DNA of 64,000 nt from an uncultured Sulfitobacter sp. (GTDB lineage Bacteria > Pseudomonadota > Alphaproteobacteria > Rhodobacterales > Rhodobacteraceae): the NCBI RefSeq assembly GCF_947500075.1, contig NZ_CANMQS010000003.1, positions 310,001-374,000 of the forward strand, written 5' to 3'. The notes below the pieces were generated by a model. It worked only from the letters and a program-made list of their open reading frames with translations. It had not been told where the DNA came from and ran no database searches. Both the position numbers and the translations under genes were made by a program. Every line of letters begins with the position of its first letter. Position 1 is the stretch's first letter. Below, one piece after another: positions 24,949-33,617 of this stretch.

Positions 24949-25877
24949 TGGCTTTGCGGCTGTTCCTCACCGGCGGCGGCGGCATGGTCGGGCGCAATAT
25001 CCGCGCACATGACGCGGCGGGTGCGTGGGATATTCTGGCACCCCGGTCGGCGGAATTGGACCTGACGGATGCGGCGGCGGTGGATGCCTACCTAATCTCT
25101 AACAAGCCGGAAGTGGTGGTGCATGCCGCCGGGCGTGTGGGGGGCATTCAGGCGAATATGGCCAACCCGGTCGCTTTTCTGGAAGAGAACATCGCCATCG
25201 GGCGAAACGTGATCATGGGCGCGCACAAGGCGGGTGTGCCAACACTGATCAATCTGGCGTCGACGTGCATGTATCCGCGTGAGGGGGAGAACCCGCTGCG
25301 GGAAGAAACCATCCTGACGGGACCGCTGGAGCCGACGAATGAGGGCTATGCCATTGCCAAGATCATGGCGATGAAGCTGTGTGACTACATCCGGTCCGAA
25401 GACCCGGACGCGCAGTACAAAACGCTGATCCCCTGCAATCTTTATGGGCCTTACGACAAGTTCGATCCGAAAAACTCACACCTGCTGCCCGCGATCATCC
25501 GCAAGGTGGATGAGGCGATGAAAAGCGGCTCTGACACGGTGGAAATCTGGGGGGACGGCACCGCTCGGCGGGAGTTCATGTATGCCCCTGATCTGGCGGA
25601 TGCGGTGTGGAAAGCAGTTTCTAATACGAAGGATGTGCCCGGTGCGATGAACGTTGGGCTGGGGCATGACCATTCGATCAATGACTATTACGCCACCGTG
25701 GCGGAGGTGATTGGATGGGAGGGTACGTTTACCCATGACCTGACCCGGCCCGTTGGCATGAAACAGAAACTGTGCAGCACAGAGCGGCAAACCGCATGGG
25801 GCTGGCAAGCGCCCACATCGCTAAGGGATGGCATCGCACAGACCTATCAATTCTATCTGGAGCATCACGCGACATGA
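24948..25877 (+). CDS. GDP-L-fucose synthase / GDP-4-keto-6-deoxyhexose epimerase-reductase
   Basis: Enzyme of 309 residues in the Fcl/WcaG family: 3,5-epimerisation and 4-reduction of GDP-4-keto-6-deoxymannose. NADPH motif FLTGGGGMVGRNI, active-site segment LASTCMYPREGENPL, EPTNEGYAIAKIMAMKLCDY (catalytic Tyr/Lys) and WGDGTARREFMYAPDLADAV. ColC of colitose synthesis belongs to the same family, and the sugar 3-dehydratase gene immediately downstream makes that alternative real, so I give no symbol. The start codon shares one base with the gmd stop. Confidence 0.9.
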   Translation: MALRLFLTGGGGMVGRNIRAHDAAGAWDILAPRSAELDLTDAAAVDAYLISNKPEVVVHAAGRVGGIQANMANPVAFLEENIAIGRNVIMGAHKAGVPTLINLASTCMYPREGENPLREETILTGPLEPTNEGYAIAKIMAMKLCDYIRSEDPDAQYKTLIPCNLYGPYDKFDPKNSHLLPAIIRKVDEAMKSGSDTVEIWGDGTARREFMYAPDLADAVWKAVSNTKDVPGAMNVGLGHDHSINDYYATVAEVIGWEGTFTHDLTRPVGMKQKLCSTERQTAWGWQAPTSLRDGIAQTYQFYLEHHAT

Positions 25878-27040
25878 GCTTTACCTACCCCCTCGCCACG
25901 TCCTCCTGGGATCAGGCCGAATTCGACGCTTTGGACCGGGTGATCAAGTCCGACATGTTCTCCATGGGGCCGGAGGTGCGGGCGTTTGAGGAAGAATTCG
26001 CAGCGCTGTTCGGATCGAAATTTGCGGTGATGGTGAACTCAGGATCCTCGGCCAACCTGCTGATGACGGCGGCGCTGTTTTTCACCAAGAACCCCGATCT
26101 GAAGCTGGAACGCGGTGATGAGATCATCGTGCCTGCGGTCAGTTGGTCCACGACCTATTACCCGCTGGGGCAGTACGGGTTGCGGATGAAATTTGTCGAT
26201 ATCGACCGGGAAACGCTGAACTACGATCTGGAGGCGTTGGAGGCGGCGATCACGGACAAAACCAAGGCGCTGATGGTCGTGAATCTGCTCGGGAACCCCA
26301 ATGATTTTGATGCGCTGAAACGCCTGACCGAGCCGCGCGGGATCGTGATGATCGAGGACAATTGCGAATCCATGGGCGCGACCTTTGGCGGCAAGCAGGC
26401 GGGGACCTTTGGGGTGATGGGCACGTATTCGTGTTTCTTCTCGCACCATATCTCCACCATGGAGGGCGGGGTTGTGGTGACGGATGATGAGGAGATTTAT
26501 CACGTCATGCTCAGCTTGCGCGCGCACGGCTGGACGCGGAACCTGCCGAAGTTCAACCATGTGACGGGGGAGAAAAGCGATGATCCCTTTGAGGAGAGCT
26601 TTCGCTTTGTCCTGCCCGGCTACAACCTTCGGCCTTTGGAAATGTCAGGCGCGCTGGGGCGGGAGCAGATCAAGAAGCTGCCGGGGCTGATAGAGGGACG
26701 GCGGGCGAATGGCGCCTTGGTACAAGAGCATCTGGCGGATCATCCGCGCTTCATGATCCAGCAGGAGATTGGCAAATCAAGCTGGTTCGGATTTTCGCTG
26801 GTGCTGCGGGAAGAATACGCAGGGACGCGGGCGCAAGTGGTGAAGGACCTGACAGCGGCAGGCTTTGAGTGTCGACCGATTGTCGCGGGGAACTTCGCCA
26901 AAAACGAGGTGATGCAGTACTTCGATTTCGACATTCACGACACCCTGCGACACGCGGATTACATCGATACGAATGGGCTCTTTGTGGGAAACCATCACTA
27001 TCCGCTGGACGAGGCGGTGAAGGCTTTGGCGCAGGTGTAG
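25874..27040 (+). CDS. DegT-family PLP sugar enzyme with His for Lys: ColD/RfbH-type 3-dehydratase
   Basis: DegT/DnrJ/EryC1-fold protein of 388 residues. Sugar-aminotransferase landmarks are present: [46 protein letters not shown]. At the position of the PLP-binding Lys the sequence reads [13 protein letters not shown], with His191/His192 in place of Lys. That replacement is the hallmark of ColD and E1/RfbH enzymes, which remove the C3 hydroxyl of a 4-keto-6-deoxyhexose instead of transaminating C4. Following gmd and an fcl/colC-like gene (ATGA overlap), the likely substrate is GDP-4-keto-6-deoxymannose. An older 'LPS aminotransferase' label would be wrong. Confidence 0.85.
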   Translation: MSFTYPLATSSWDQAEFDALDRVIKSDMFSMGPEVRAFEEEFAALFGSKFAVMVNSGSSANLLMTAALFFTKNPDLKLERGDEIIVPAVSWSTTYYPLGQYGLRMKFVDIDRETLNYDLEALEAAITDKTKALMVVNLLGNPNDFDALKRLTEPRGIVMIEDNCESMGATFGGKQAGTFGVMGTYSCFFSHHISTMEGGVVVTDDEEIYHVMLSLRAHGWTRNLPKFNHVTGEKSDDPFEESFRFVLPGYNLRPLEMSGALGREQIKKLPGLIEGRRANGALVQEHLADHPRFMIQQEIGKSSWFGFSLVLREEYAGTRAQVVKDLTAAGFECRPIVAGNFAKNEVMQYFDFDIHDTLRHADYIDTNGLFVGNHHYPLDEAVKALAQV

Positions 27041-27043
27041 AGA

Positions 27044-27430
27044 CTATTGCCGCGCCAGATCCTTGAGGATCGGACAATCCGGGCGGTTATCCCCGGCGCA
27101 GGCATCCACCAACTCTCCCAAGGTATCGCGCATGGATTGCAGGGCGGCGATCTTGCTGTCGATCTCCGACAGATGCTCCTGCGCGATGGCTTTCACATCG
27201 GCGCTGGCACGGTCCTGATCGGTATAGAGCGTCAGCAAGTCGCGGCAGGCGTCGATCCCGAAGCCCAATGACCGCGCGCGGGCGAGGAAGGCGAGCTTGT
27301 GCTGATCGGTGTCGCGAAACACCCGGTACCCGTTTTCCTGTCGCGCAGGTGTGATGAGCCCGATGTCTTCGTAATACCGGATCGTTTTGGCGGGCAGGCC
27401 GGTTGCGCGGCTGACTTCGGCGATGTTCAT
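27044..27430 (-). CDS. cueR: CueR-type Cu(I)-responsive MerR regulator
   Basis: MerR-family activator of 128 residues. N-terminal winged helix (MNIAEVSRATGLPAKTIRYY), long dimerisation helix, and the metal loop CAGDNRPDC: Cys111 and Cys119 separated by seven residues, the Cu(I)/Ag(I)/Au(I) signature of CueR. Its ATG overlaps the copA stop codon by four bases (ATGA), so it is cotranscribed with its target and autoregulated from the promoter at 29684-29714. Convergent with the sugar dehydratase gene, stop codons nearly touching. Confidence 0.95.
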   Translation of the reverse strand: MNIAEVSRATGLPAKTIRYYEDIGLITPARQENGYRVFRDTDQHKLAFLARARSLGFGIDACRDLLTLYTDQDRASADVKAIAQEHLSEIDSKIAALQSMRDTLGELVDACAGDNRPDCPILKDLARQ

Positions 27431-29664
27431 AACCGCGCCCCCAACCGACGCAGGCGCAGGGCATTCCCCAGAACGAAGACCGAAGAGAACGCCATCGCTG
27501 CCGCAGCGAGGATCGGCGACAGGAGCAGACCGTAAGCAGGGTAGAGCGCTCCGGCGGCCACCGGGATGAGCAGCACGTTATACCCAAAGGCCCAGCAGAG
27601 GTTCTGACGGATGTTGCGCAGGGTTGCGCGGGAGACCTCCAAAGCGGTCAGCACCCCCTTGGGGTCCCCAGACATCAGCACCACATCGGCGGTTTCAATC
27701 GCCACATCTGTTCCGGTCCCAATGGCCACCCCCACATCCGCCCGTGCAAGCACAGGCGCGTCATTGATGCCGTCGCCGACAAAGGCCAGCCGCCCATCGC
27801 TCCTTAAACTGTCGAGGGCGGTTTGCTTTCCTTCCGGCGACAGGCCCGCCATCACATGTGGAATGCCCAACGCCTCTGCCACCGCTTGCGCGGTAGGGGC
27901 GCTGTCGCCGGTGATCATCGCCACTTTGATGCCTTGGGCGGTGAGTGTTTCGATGGTCGTGCGCGCAGTATCACGGATCGGATCGGAAACGGCCAACAGG
28001 GCAAGGGGCGCCCCCTTGTAGGCGGCAAAGAACACCGATTGACCCATCAGAGAAAGGGTTTCTGCTTCTGCCGCGAAGGCGCTGATATCAACACTATTTG
28101 CCGCCATCAGGGTCGCGTTTCCGATCAGAATGACTTCACCGGAGATCAGAGCATGTGCCCCCTGCCCCGGCACGGCGGTGAACCCCGTGGTTGGTGACGG
28201 CGTGACCCCTTCGGCCAGGGCCGCATCGACGATGGCGCGGGCGATGGAATGCTCTGAATGCGTCTCTATCCCTGCGATCAGGGACAGAGCTTTGCCGCGC
28301 GTCACCCCATCGGCCATGCGCAGTGTGGTGAGGGTCGGACGGCCTTCGGTCAGGGTGCCGGTTTTGTCGAAGGCGACGACATCCACATCGCTCAATCCCT
28401 GCAAAGCGTCGCCCTGCCGAAAGAGCACACCACGCTCTGCTGCCGCACCGGTGCCTACCATGATGGAGGTCGGCGTGGCCAATCCCATGGCGCAGGGACA
28501 GGCGATGATGAGGACCGATACACCCGCAACCAGTGCGGGGGCGATACCGGGCCCGAGCAGAAGCCAGACGATCACGGTCAGCGCGGCCAGCGCCAGTACG
28601 GCCGGGACGAACCAAAGCGTGATCTGGTCGACGAGGCCCTGAATGGGCAGGCGCGCACCTTGTGCCTGTTTCACCATCTCGATGATGCGGGCCAAGGCGG
28701 TGTCAGCGCCGACGGCACGCACTTCGGCCTCCAATGCGCCATTGCCGTTGATCGTGCCACCGGTCAGCGGGTCGCCCTGCGTTTTGGTCACCGCCATTGG
28801 TTCGCCTGTCAGCATACTTTCATCAACGGCGCTGCTGCCACTGGTCAGGATTGCATCGGTCGGGATGCGCGCACCCGGCGGAATGCGGATGACATCGCCG
28901 GGGGTCAGATCAGCAATGGGCAGGGTGACCCAATCACCATCGCGTTTCACGGTTGCGGTGTCCGGTTGCAGGCCAATGAGCGCACGCAAGGCGGCTCCGG
29001 TCCGGCCCTTGGCGCGGGCTTCGAACCAGCGGCCCATGAGGATCAGCGTGACAATCACGGCAGCCGCTTCGAAATAGACAACACGGGATGCAGCAGGGAG
29101 CAGATCAGGCGCCATCAACGCCACCGTTGAATAGCTCCACGCGGCACCCGCGCCAAGTGCGACGAGGCTGTTCATGTCTGGCGCACGGCGGGCCAGTGCG
29201 CGCATGCCACGGGTCAGGATCTCCCGCCCCGGCCCAATCAGCACAAGCGTGGTGAAGGCGAATTGCAGCCCCCAGCTGGCCTCCATCCCGATGGTGCGCA
29301 TGACCAGGTGATGCAGCGCCGGGATCATGTGACTGCCCATCTCAAGGATGAACACGGGCAGGGTGAAGATCGCGGCAAAAATGAAACGGCGGCGCAAGTC
29401 GTGGAGGGTCTCTTCGCGGCCCGCTTCCGCTTCGGCTGCATTCTTCGTCTGGGCGCGTGCGGGATAGCCTGCTTTGGCCAATGCCTCCATCGCGCGGGAC
29501 AGGGTGTCAGGTTCGGTGGCCTGAAACTGCGCTGTTTCATTGGCGAGGTTCACGTTCACCTCCTGCGCACCGGGAACAGACGCCAGCACCTTGGACACGC
29601 GCCCGACACACGCACCGCAGTTCATGTTTGAGACAGGCAGGATAACAGGCGCAGTGACGGTCAT
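27427..29664 (-). CDS. copA: Cu(I)-exporting P1B-type ATPase
   Basis: Copper-export ATPase of 745 residues in the inner membrane. One N-terminal metal-binding domain (NMNCGACVGRVS), then eight expected helices, the CPC ion site in IIACPCAMGLATP, phosphorylation motif DKTGTLTEG, GDGINDAPVLARAD hinge. The usual SEHP of the nucleotide domain is SEHS here (THSEHSIARAI). I take the ATG at 29664 (GGAG upstream) over 29703 because the CueR promoter overlaps the region upstream of it and transcription should start at about 29676. First gene of copA-cueR. Confidence 0.95.
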   Translation of the reverse strand: MTVTAPVILPVSNMNCGACVGRVSKVLASVPGAQEVNVNLANETAQFQATEPDTLSRAMEALAKAGYPARAQTKNAAEAEAGREETLHDLRRRFIFAAIFTLPVFILEMGSHMIPALHHLVMRTIGMEASWGLQFAFTTLVLIGPGREILTRGMRALARRAPDMNSLVALGAGAAWSYSTVALMAPDLLPAASRVVYFEAAAVIVTLILMGRWFEARAKGRTGAALRALIGLQPDTATVKRDGDWVTLPIADLTPGDVIRIPPGARIPTDAILTSGSSAVDESMLTGEPMAVTKTQGDPLTGGTINGNGALEAEVRAVGADTALARIIEMVKQAQGARLPIQGLVDQITLWFVPAVLALAALTVIVWLLLGPGIAPALVAGVSVLIIACPCAMGLATPTSIMVGTGAAAERGVLFRQGDALQGLSDVDVVAFDKTGTLTEGRPTLTTLRMADGVTRGKALSLIAGIETHSEHSIARAIVDAALAEGVTPSPTTGFTAVPGQGAHALISGEVILIGNATLMAANSVDISAFAAEAETLSLMGQSVFFAAYKGAPLALLAVSDPIRDTARTTIETLTAQGIKVAMITGDSAPTAQAVAEALGIPHVMAGLSPEGKQTALDSLRSDGRLAFVGDGINDAPVLARADVGVAIGTGTDVAIETADVVLMSGDPKGVLTALEVSRATLRNIRQNLCWAFGYNVLLIPVAAGALYPAYGLLLSPILAAAAMAFSSVFVLGNALRLRRLGARL

Positions 29665-29683
29665 AAGCGACTCCTTCACAGGC

Positions 29684-29714
29684 GACATAAGCCTTCCAGT
29701 CACTGGAAGGTCAA
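29684..29714 (-). promoter_or_regulatory. CueR-controlled copA promoter and operator
   Basis: Minus strand: TTGACC (29709-29714) and TATGTC (29684-29689) with a 19-base spacer, the over-long spacing that MerR-family activators require. The spacer holds a 9-bp inverted repeat around one base (CCTTCCAGT-C-ACTGGAAGG, 29692-29710), close to the E. coli copA CueR box. It lies in the 54 bases between copA and the dehydratase gene. Confidence 0.92.
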
Positions 29715-29718
29715 GGGG

Positions 29719-30735
29719 TCAGAAAGACACCAGCGCCTCAATGTGATCGCGGCCCCGGACAAGCTGGCTTTGATAGGTGCCAGCGTCGATGTTCGCACCG
29801 CAGACGATGATCCCGACGCTCTTGCCCTGCAACCGCCTGCGCAAGGGTTGCAGAAGCCCCGCAAGTGCAGCCGCAGCGGCGGGTTCAACGGCGAGCTTGG
29901 CTTCCTCCGCAAAGGTGATCATGGCCGCGCAGATCTGATCATCCGTCACCGTGACCATGTCATCGACATAAGCCGCACAGAGCGCATGACCCAATGGCAG
30001 CGCCATCGGCGGGCCGAGGCTGTCTGCGATGGTCGCCACCTTGTCCAGTGTCACGGGATGCCCGGCGGCAAGGGAGCGGGACATGCTGTCTGCCCCTGTG
30101 GGCTCCACCCCGTAGACCTGACAATTGGGGTTCATCTGCTTGACCGCCGCCGCCACGCCGGAAATCAACCCCCCGCCCCCGACGGAGACCACTACCGCCT
30201 CAAGATCGGGCAGGTCCTGCATCAGTTCCAATCCGATGGCAGCCGTGCCGAGCACCGTCTCTGTCCCGTCAAAAGGGTGCACGAAAGTCCGCCCCTCGTC
30301 TCGGGCCAGACGCTCAGCCTCACCAAAGGTGGCGGGACCGGGATCGCGCAGGATCACCTCCGCCCCTTCGGCACGGGCGCGGGCGATGCGAAAGGGGTTG
30401 GCGTTGTTCTGCATCACGACTTTGGCAGAGACACCGGCCGCACGGGCAGCCCAGGCGGCCGCGATGGCATGGTTGCCCGCACTTGCGGCAGTGATACCGG
30501 CACGACACTGATCCTCCGACAGGCTGCGCACGTTCGAAAATGCCCCGCGTGCCTTGAAAGTACCGGTATGCTGAAAACATTCCAGCTTGAGTGCGACGTG
30601 GTCGATCCCCAGTGCTGAGGTGATCACCGGCCCTTCCAGGGGCACAACAGGTGTGCGGCGAATAGCGTGGCGTAACTCCTCACTGCGGCTCCGAATTGCC
30701 TCCAGCGAGACCGCATTCAAATTCACTTCGTCCAT
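29719..30735 (-). CDS. threonine/serine dehydratase-like PLP enzyme (fold type II)
   Basis: Fold type II PLP enzyme of 338 residues deaminating threonine, serine or a hydroxy amino acid. The PLP-Lys motif is QHTGTFKARGAFSNV; NNANPFRIARARAEGAEVIL and the phosphate-binding Gly loop VVSVGGGGLISGVAAAVK are typical. There is no C-terminal ACT-like regulatory domain, so it resembles catabolic rather than biosynthetic threonine dehydratase. Start at 30735 (MDEVNLNAVSLE). Its stop codon abuts the CueR promoter. Divergent from manC across 190 bases in which I see no clear regulatory site. Confidence 0.88.
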   Translation of the reverse strand: MDEVNLNAVSLEAIRSRSEELRHAIRRTPVVPLEGPVITSALGIDHVALKLECFQHTGTFKARGAFSNVRSLSEDQCRAGITAASAGNHAIAAAWAARAAGVSAKVVMQNNANPFRIARARAEGAEVILRDPGPATFGEAERLARDEGRTFVHPFDGTETVLGTAAIGLELMQDLPDLEAVVVSVGGGGLISGVAAAVKQMNPNCQVYGVEPTGADSMSRSLAAGHPVTLDKVATIADSLGPPMALPLGHALCAAYVDDMVTVTDDQICAAMITFAEEAKLAVEPAAAAALAGLLQPLRRRLQGKSVGIIVCGANIDAGTYQSQLVRGRDHIEALVSF

Positions 30736-30925
30736 AATCAACCTATCGAAATACTTGCACAATGCGGACAGTGACCGGTGTTTGTGGCAACATTGTCAAC
30801 AAAATTCCCAGTGAAGGCCACAGGCACGCGCCGCTTTTGGCATTCATCCTTGAAACGAAGGGCAGGCGCGGCGTAGGTCAAAAACACCCCCGTGCGGTTG
30901 CGCAGTGAGTATAGAAGGACATCAC

Positions 30926-32365
30926 ATGACCTCTCCCGATATTACACCGGTGATCCTTTGCGGCGGGTCGGGCACGCGGCTGTGGCCGGTGTCGCGCAAG
31001 AGCTTTCCCAAGCAGTTTATCGATCTGATCGGAGAGGGGAGCCTGTTTCAGCAATCGGCACAGCGCATGTCCGGTATCGGGTTTGCAGCGCCTCTGGTCG
31101 TGACGAATTCCGATTTCCGTTTCACGGCAACACAGCAATTGGGGGATGCAGGGATTGATCCCGGTGCAGTTTTGATAGAGCCACAGGCGCGCAACACCGC
31201 ACCCGCATTGCTGGCCGCCGCGTTGGTGCAGGCGCAGACGGACGCAGGCGCTTTGATGCTGGCCGCGCCGTCGGACCACTACATCACCCAGGCGGATGTG
31301 TTCCGCGACAGCTTGCAGCGCGGTGTGCCAGCCGCGCGCGCAGGACAGATCGTGACCTTCGGGATTTTGCCTGACAAACCAGAGACAGGGTATGGTTACT
31401 TGGAACTCGGCGCTGGAGAAGCGCATGGCGCAGTGCCTTTGAAACGGTTCGTGGAAAAGCCGGTATTGGCGGAGGCGGAACGGATGCTGGCCGCCGGAGG
31501 ATACCTGTGGAACGCGGGTATCTTCATGTACAAAGCACAGGTGATGATCGACGCCTTTGCCACCCATGCCCCTGACATGCTGGCGCAGGTGCAGGCGGCG
31601 GTGGATGCCGCACAGCCCGATCTGGGGTTCCTGCGGCTGGACCCGGCGGCCTGGGCGAAATGCGATGACATCTCGGTTGATTTTGCGATCATGGAGAAGG
31701 TGGATAACCTCAGCGTGGTCGCGCATCAGGGGGATTGGTCTGATCTGGGCGGTTGGAATGCGGTGTATGACCATGCCACGCGCGATGCCGATGGTGTTGC
31801 CTTGCAGGGACCTGCCTATGCGGTGGACTGTCAGAACAGCCTCCTGCGGTCGGACAATGATGCGGTGCAGCTGGTCGGGCTGGGGCTGAAAGATGTGGTG
31901 GCCGTGGCGATGGCGGATGCCGTATTGGTCGCGGACCGTAGCCGGGTGGCGGAACTGGGTGATGTGGTCAAGGACATGCGCCGCGCGAAGATTGCGCAGG
32001 CCGATACCTTCCCCAAGGATCACCGCCCTTGGGGCTTCTTTGAGACGCTGATCCTGAGCGGCCGCTTTCAGGTCAAACGCATCGTGGTGAACCCCGGTGC
32101 GGCGTTGAGTTTGCAAAGCCATGTGCACCGGTCAGAGCATTGGATCGTTGTCGCAGGCACCGCCAAGGTCACCATCGACGACAAGGAGCAATTGGTGTGT
32201 GAGAACGAGAGTGTCTACATCCCGCTCGGCGCCATTCACCGGATGGAGAACCCCGGCAAGGTCCCGATGGAGCTCATTGAAGTGCAAACCGGCAGCTATC
32301 TGGGGGAGGATGACATCACCCGCTATGAGGATGTCTATGCGCGCGGGCAAGGGGCCAAGGGTTAG
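30926..32365 (+). CDS. manC: mannose-1-phosphate guanylyltransferase/mannose-6-phosphate isomerase
   Basis: Bifunctional enzyme of 479 residues. The N-terminal nucleotidyltransferase (about 1-345) has the pyrophosphorylase signature VILCGGSGTRLWPVSRKSFP and FVEKPVLAEAERML; the C-terminal cupin-type isomerase (about 350-475) has PWGFFETLILSGRFQVKRI and SLQSHVHRSEHW. Makes GDP-mannose from mannose-1-phosphate, feeding gmd and surface polysaccharide. GAAGGA six bases before the ATG decides the start over an in-frame ATG at 30905. Confidence 0.95.
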   Translation: MTSPDITPVILCGGSGTRLWPVSRKSFPKQFIDLIGEGSLFQQSAQRMSGIGFAAPLVVTNSDFRFTATQQLGDAGIDPGAVLIEPQARNTAPALLAAALVQAQTDAGALMLAAPSDHYITQADVFRDSLQRGVPAARAGQIVTFGILPDKPETGYGYLELGAGEAHGAVPLKRFVEKPVLAEAERMLAAGGYLWNAGIFMYKAQVMIDAFATHAPDMLAQVQAAVDAAQPDLGFLRLDPAAWAKCDDISVDFAIMEKVDNLSVVAHQGDWSDLGGWNAVYDHATRDADGVALQGPAYAVDCQNSLLRSDNDAVQLVGLGLKDVVAVAMADAVLVADRSRVAELGDVVKDMRRAKIAQADTFPKDHRPWGFFETLILSGRFQVKRIVVNPGAALSLQSHVHRSEHWIVVAGTAKVTIDDKEQLVCENESVYIPLGAIHRMENPGKVPMELIEVQTGSYLGEDDITRYEDVYARGQGAKG

Positions 32366-32456
32366 GTCTGTTCGCGCCAAAAACCTGTCGCGTATGGCAC
32401 TGGTGTTGCTGTAGAATCTGGCTAGTCTCCGGATTGTAGGACAGTGGAGACATCGG

Positions 32457-33617
32457 ATGAATTTCGGCCTTAGTGAAGAGCAGGAGATGATCGTCTCCAC
32501 CGTGCGCAGTTTTGTGGAGAAAGAGATCTATCCACATGAGGCTGAAGTGGAGCGTACCGGGCAGGTGCCCCATGAATTGGGCGAAGCGATCAAGCAGAAG
32601 ACCATTGATCTGGGGTTCTACGCCTGCAACTTCCCCGAAGAAGTTGGCGGCGCTGGCCTAAGCCATGTGGATTTCACGCTGGTGGAGCGGGAGTTGGGGC
32701 GCGGGTCGATGGCGCTGACGCATTTCTTCGGGCGGCCGCAGAATATCCTGATGGCCTGCAACAATGAACAGCGCGAACGCTATCTGCTGCCTGCCGTGCG
32801 CGGGGAGCGGATGGATGCGCTGGCGATGACGGAACCTGATGCCGGTTCGGACGTGCGCGGCATGAAATGCTCCGCCGTGCGCGATGGTGGTGATTGGGTG
32901 GTGAATGGCTCCAAGCATTTCATTTCGGGCGCGGAACATGCGGATTTCTTCATCGTGTTCATCGCCACGGGCGTAGATGAAACACCCAAAGGCCCGAAGA
33001 AACGGATCACCACCTTTCTGGTGGATCGCGGCACGCCGGGGTTTGAAGTGCGCGATGGGTACAACTCGGTCAGTCACAAGGGATACAAGAACTGCATCCT
33101 CTATTTCGACAACTGCCGTCTGCCCGATGCGCAAGTGTTGGGCGAGGTTGATGGCGGCTTTGCGGTGATGAACGAATGGCTCTATGCGACACGCCTGACC
33201 GTTGCCGCGTTCAGCGTCGGGCGCGCGCGGCGGTGCTTTGACTATGCGTTGAACTATGCGGCCGAGCGTAAGCAGTTCGGCCAGCAGATCGGTAAGTTTC
33301 AGGGCGTGTCGTTTCAGATTGCCGACATGATCACCGAAATCGACGCCGCCGATTGGCTGACGCTGGCCGCGGCGTGGCGGCTGGATGAAAATCTGCCCGC
33401 CAATCGGGAGATTGCGAGCGCGAAGGTCTATGCCTCTGAATGTCTGGCGAAGGTCACCGATACCACTTTGCAGATTTTTGGCGGCATGGGGTTGATGGAT
33501 GACTTCCCCATTGAACGCTTCTGGCGCGATGCGCGGGTGGAGCGCATCTGGGACGGCACCTCGGAAATTCAGCGGCACATCATCTCGCGCGATCTGCTGC
33601 GCCCGTTGGGGGCCTAA
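32457..33617 (+). CDS. acyl-CoA dehydrogenase family protein
   Basis: FAD-dependent acyl-CoA dehydrogenase or reductase of 386 residues. ALAMTEPDAGSDVRGMK (FAD/substrate motif), FGQQIGKFQGVSFQIADM and C-terminal IWDGTSEIQRHIISRDLL. At the catalytic-base position, usually Glu in YEGT, this protein has Asp366 (WDGT). First of three plus-strand genes with an acyl-CoA ligase and a CaiD-type hydratase, so a crotonobetainyl/gamma-butyrobetainyl-CoA substrate (CaiA-like role) is plausible but inferred from neighbours only. The next gene starts in its stop codon (TAATG). Confidence 0.92.
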   Translation: MNFGLSEEQEMIVSTVRSFVEKEIYPHEAEVERTGQVPHELGEAIKQKTIDLGFYACNFPEEVGGAGLSHVDFTLVERELGRGSMALTHFFGRPQNILMACNNEQRERYLLPAVRGERMDALAMTEPDAGSDVRGMKCSAVRDGGDWVVNGSKHFISGAEHADFFIVFIATGVDETPKGPKKRITTFLVDRGTPGFEVRDGYNSVSHKGYKNCILYFDNCRLPDAQVLGEVDGGFAVMNEWLYATRLTVAAFSVGRARRCFDYALNYAAERKQFGQQIGKFQGVSFQIADMITEIDAADWLTLAAAWRLDENLPANREIASAKVYASECLAKVTDTTLQIFGGMGLMDDFPIERFWRDARVERIWDGTSEIQRHIISRDLLRPLGA

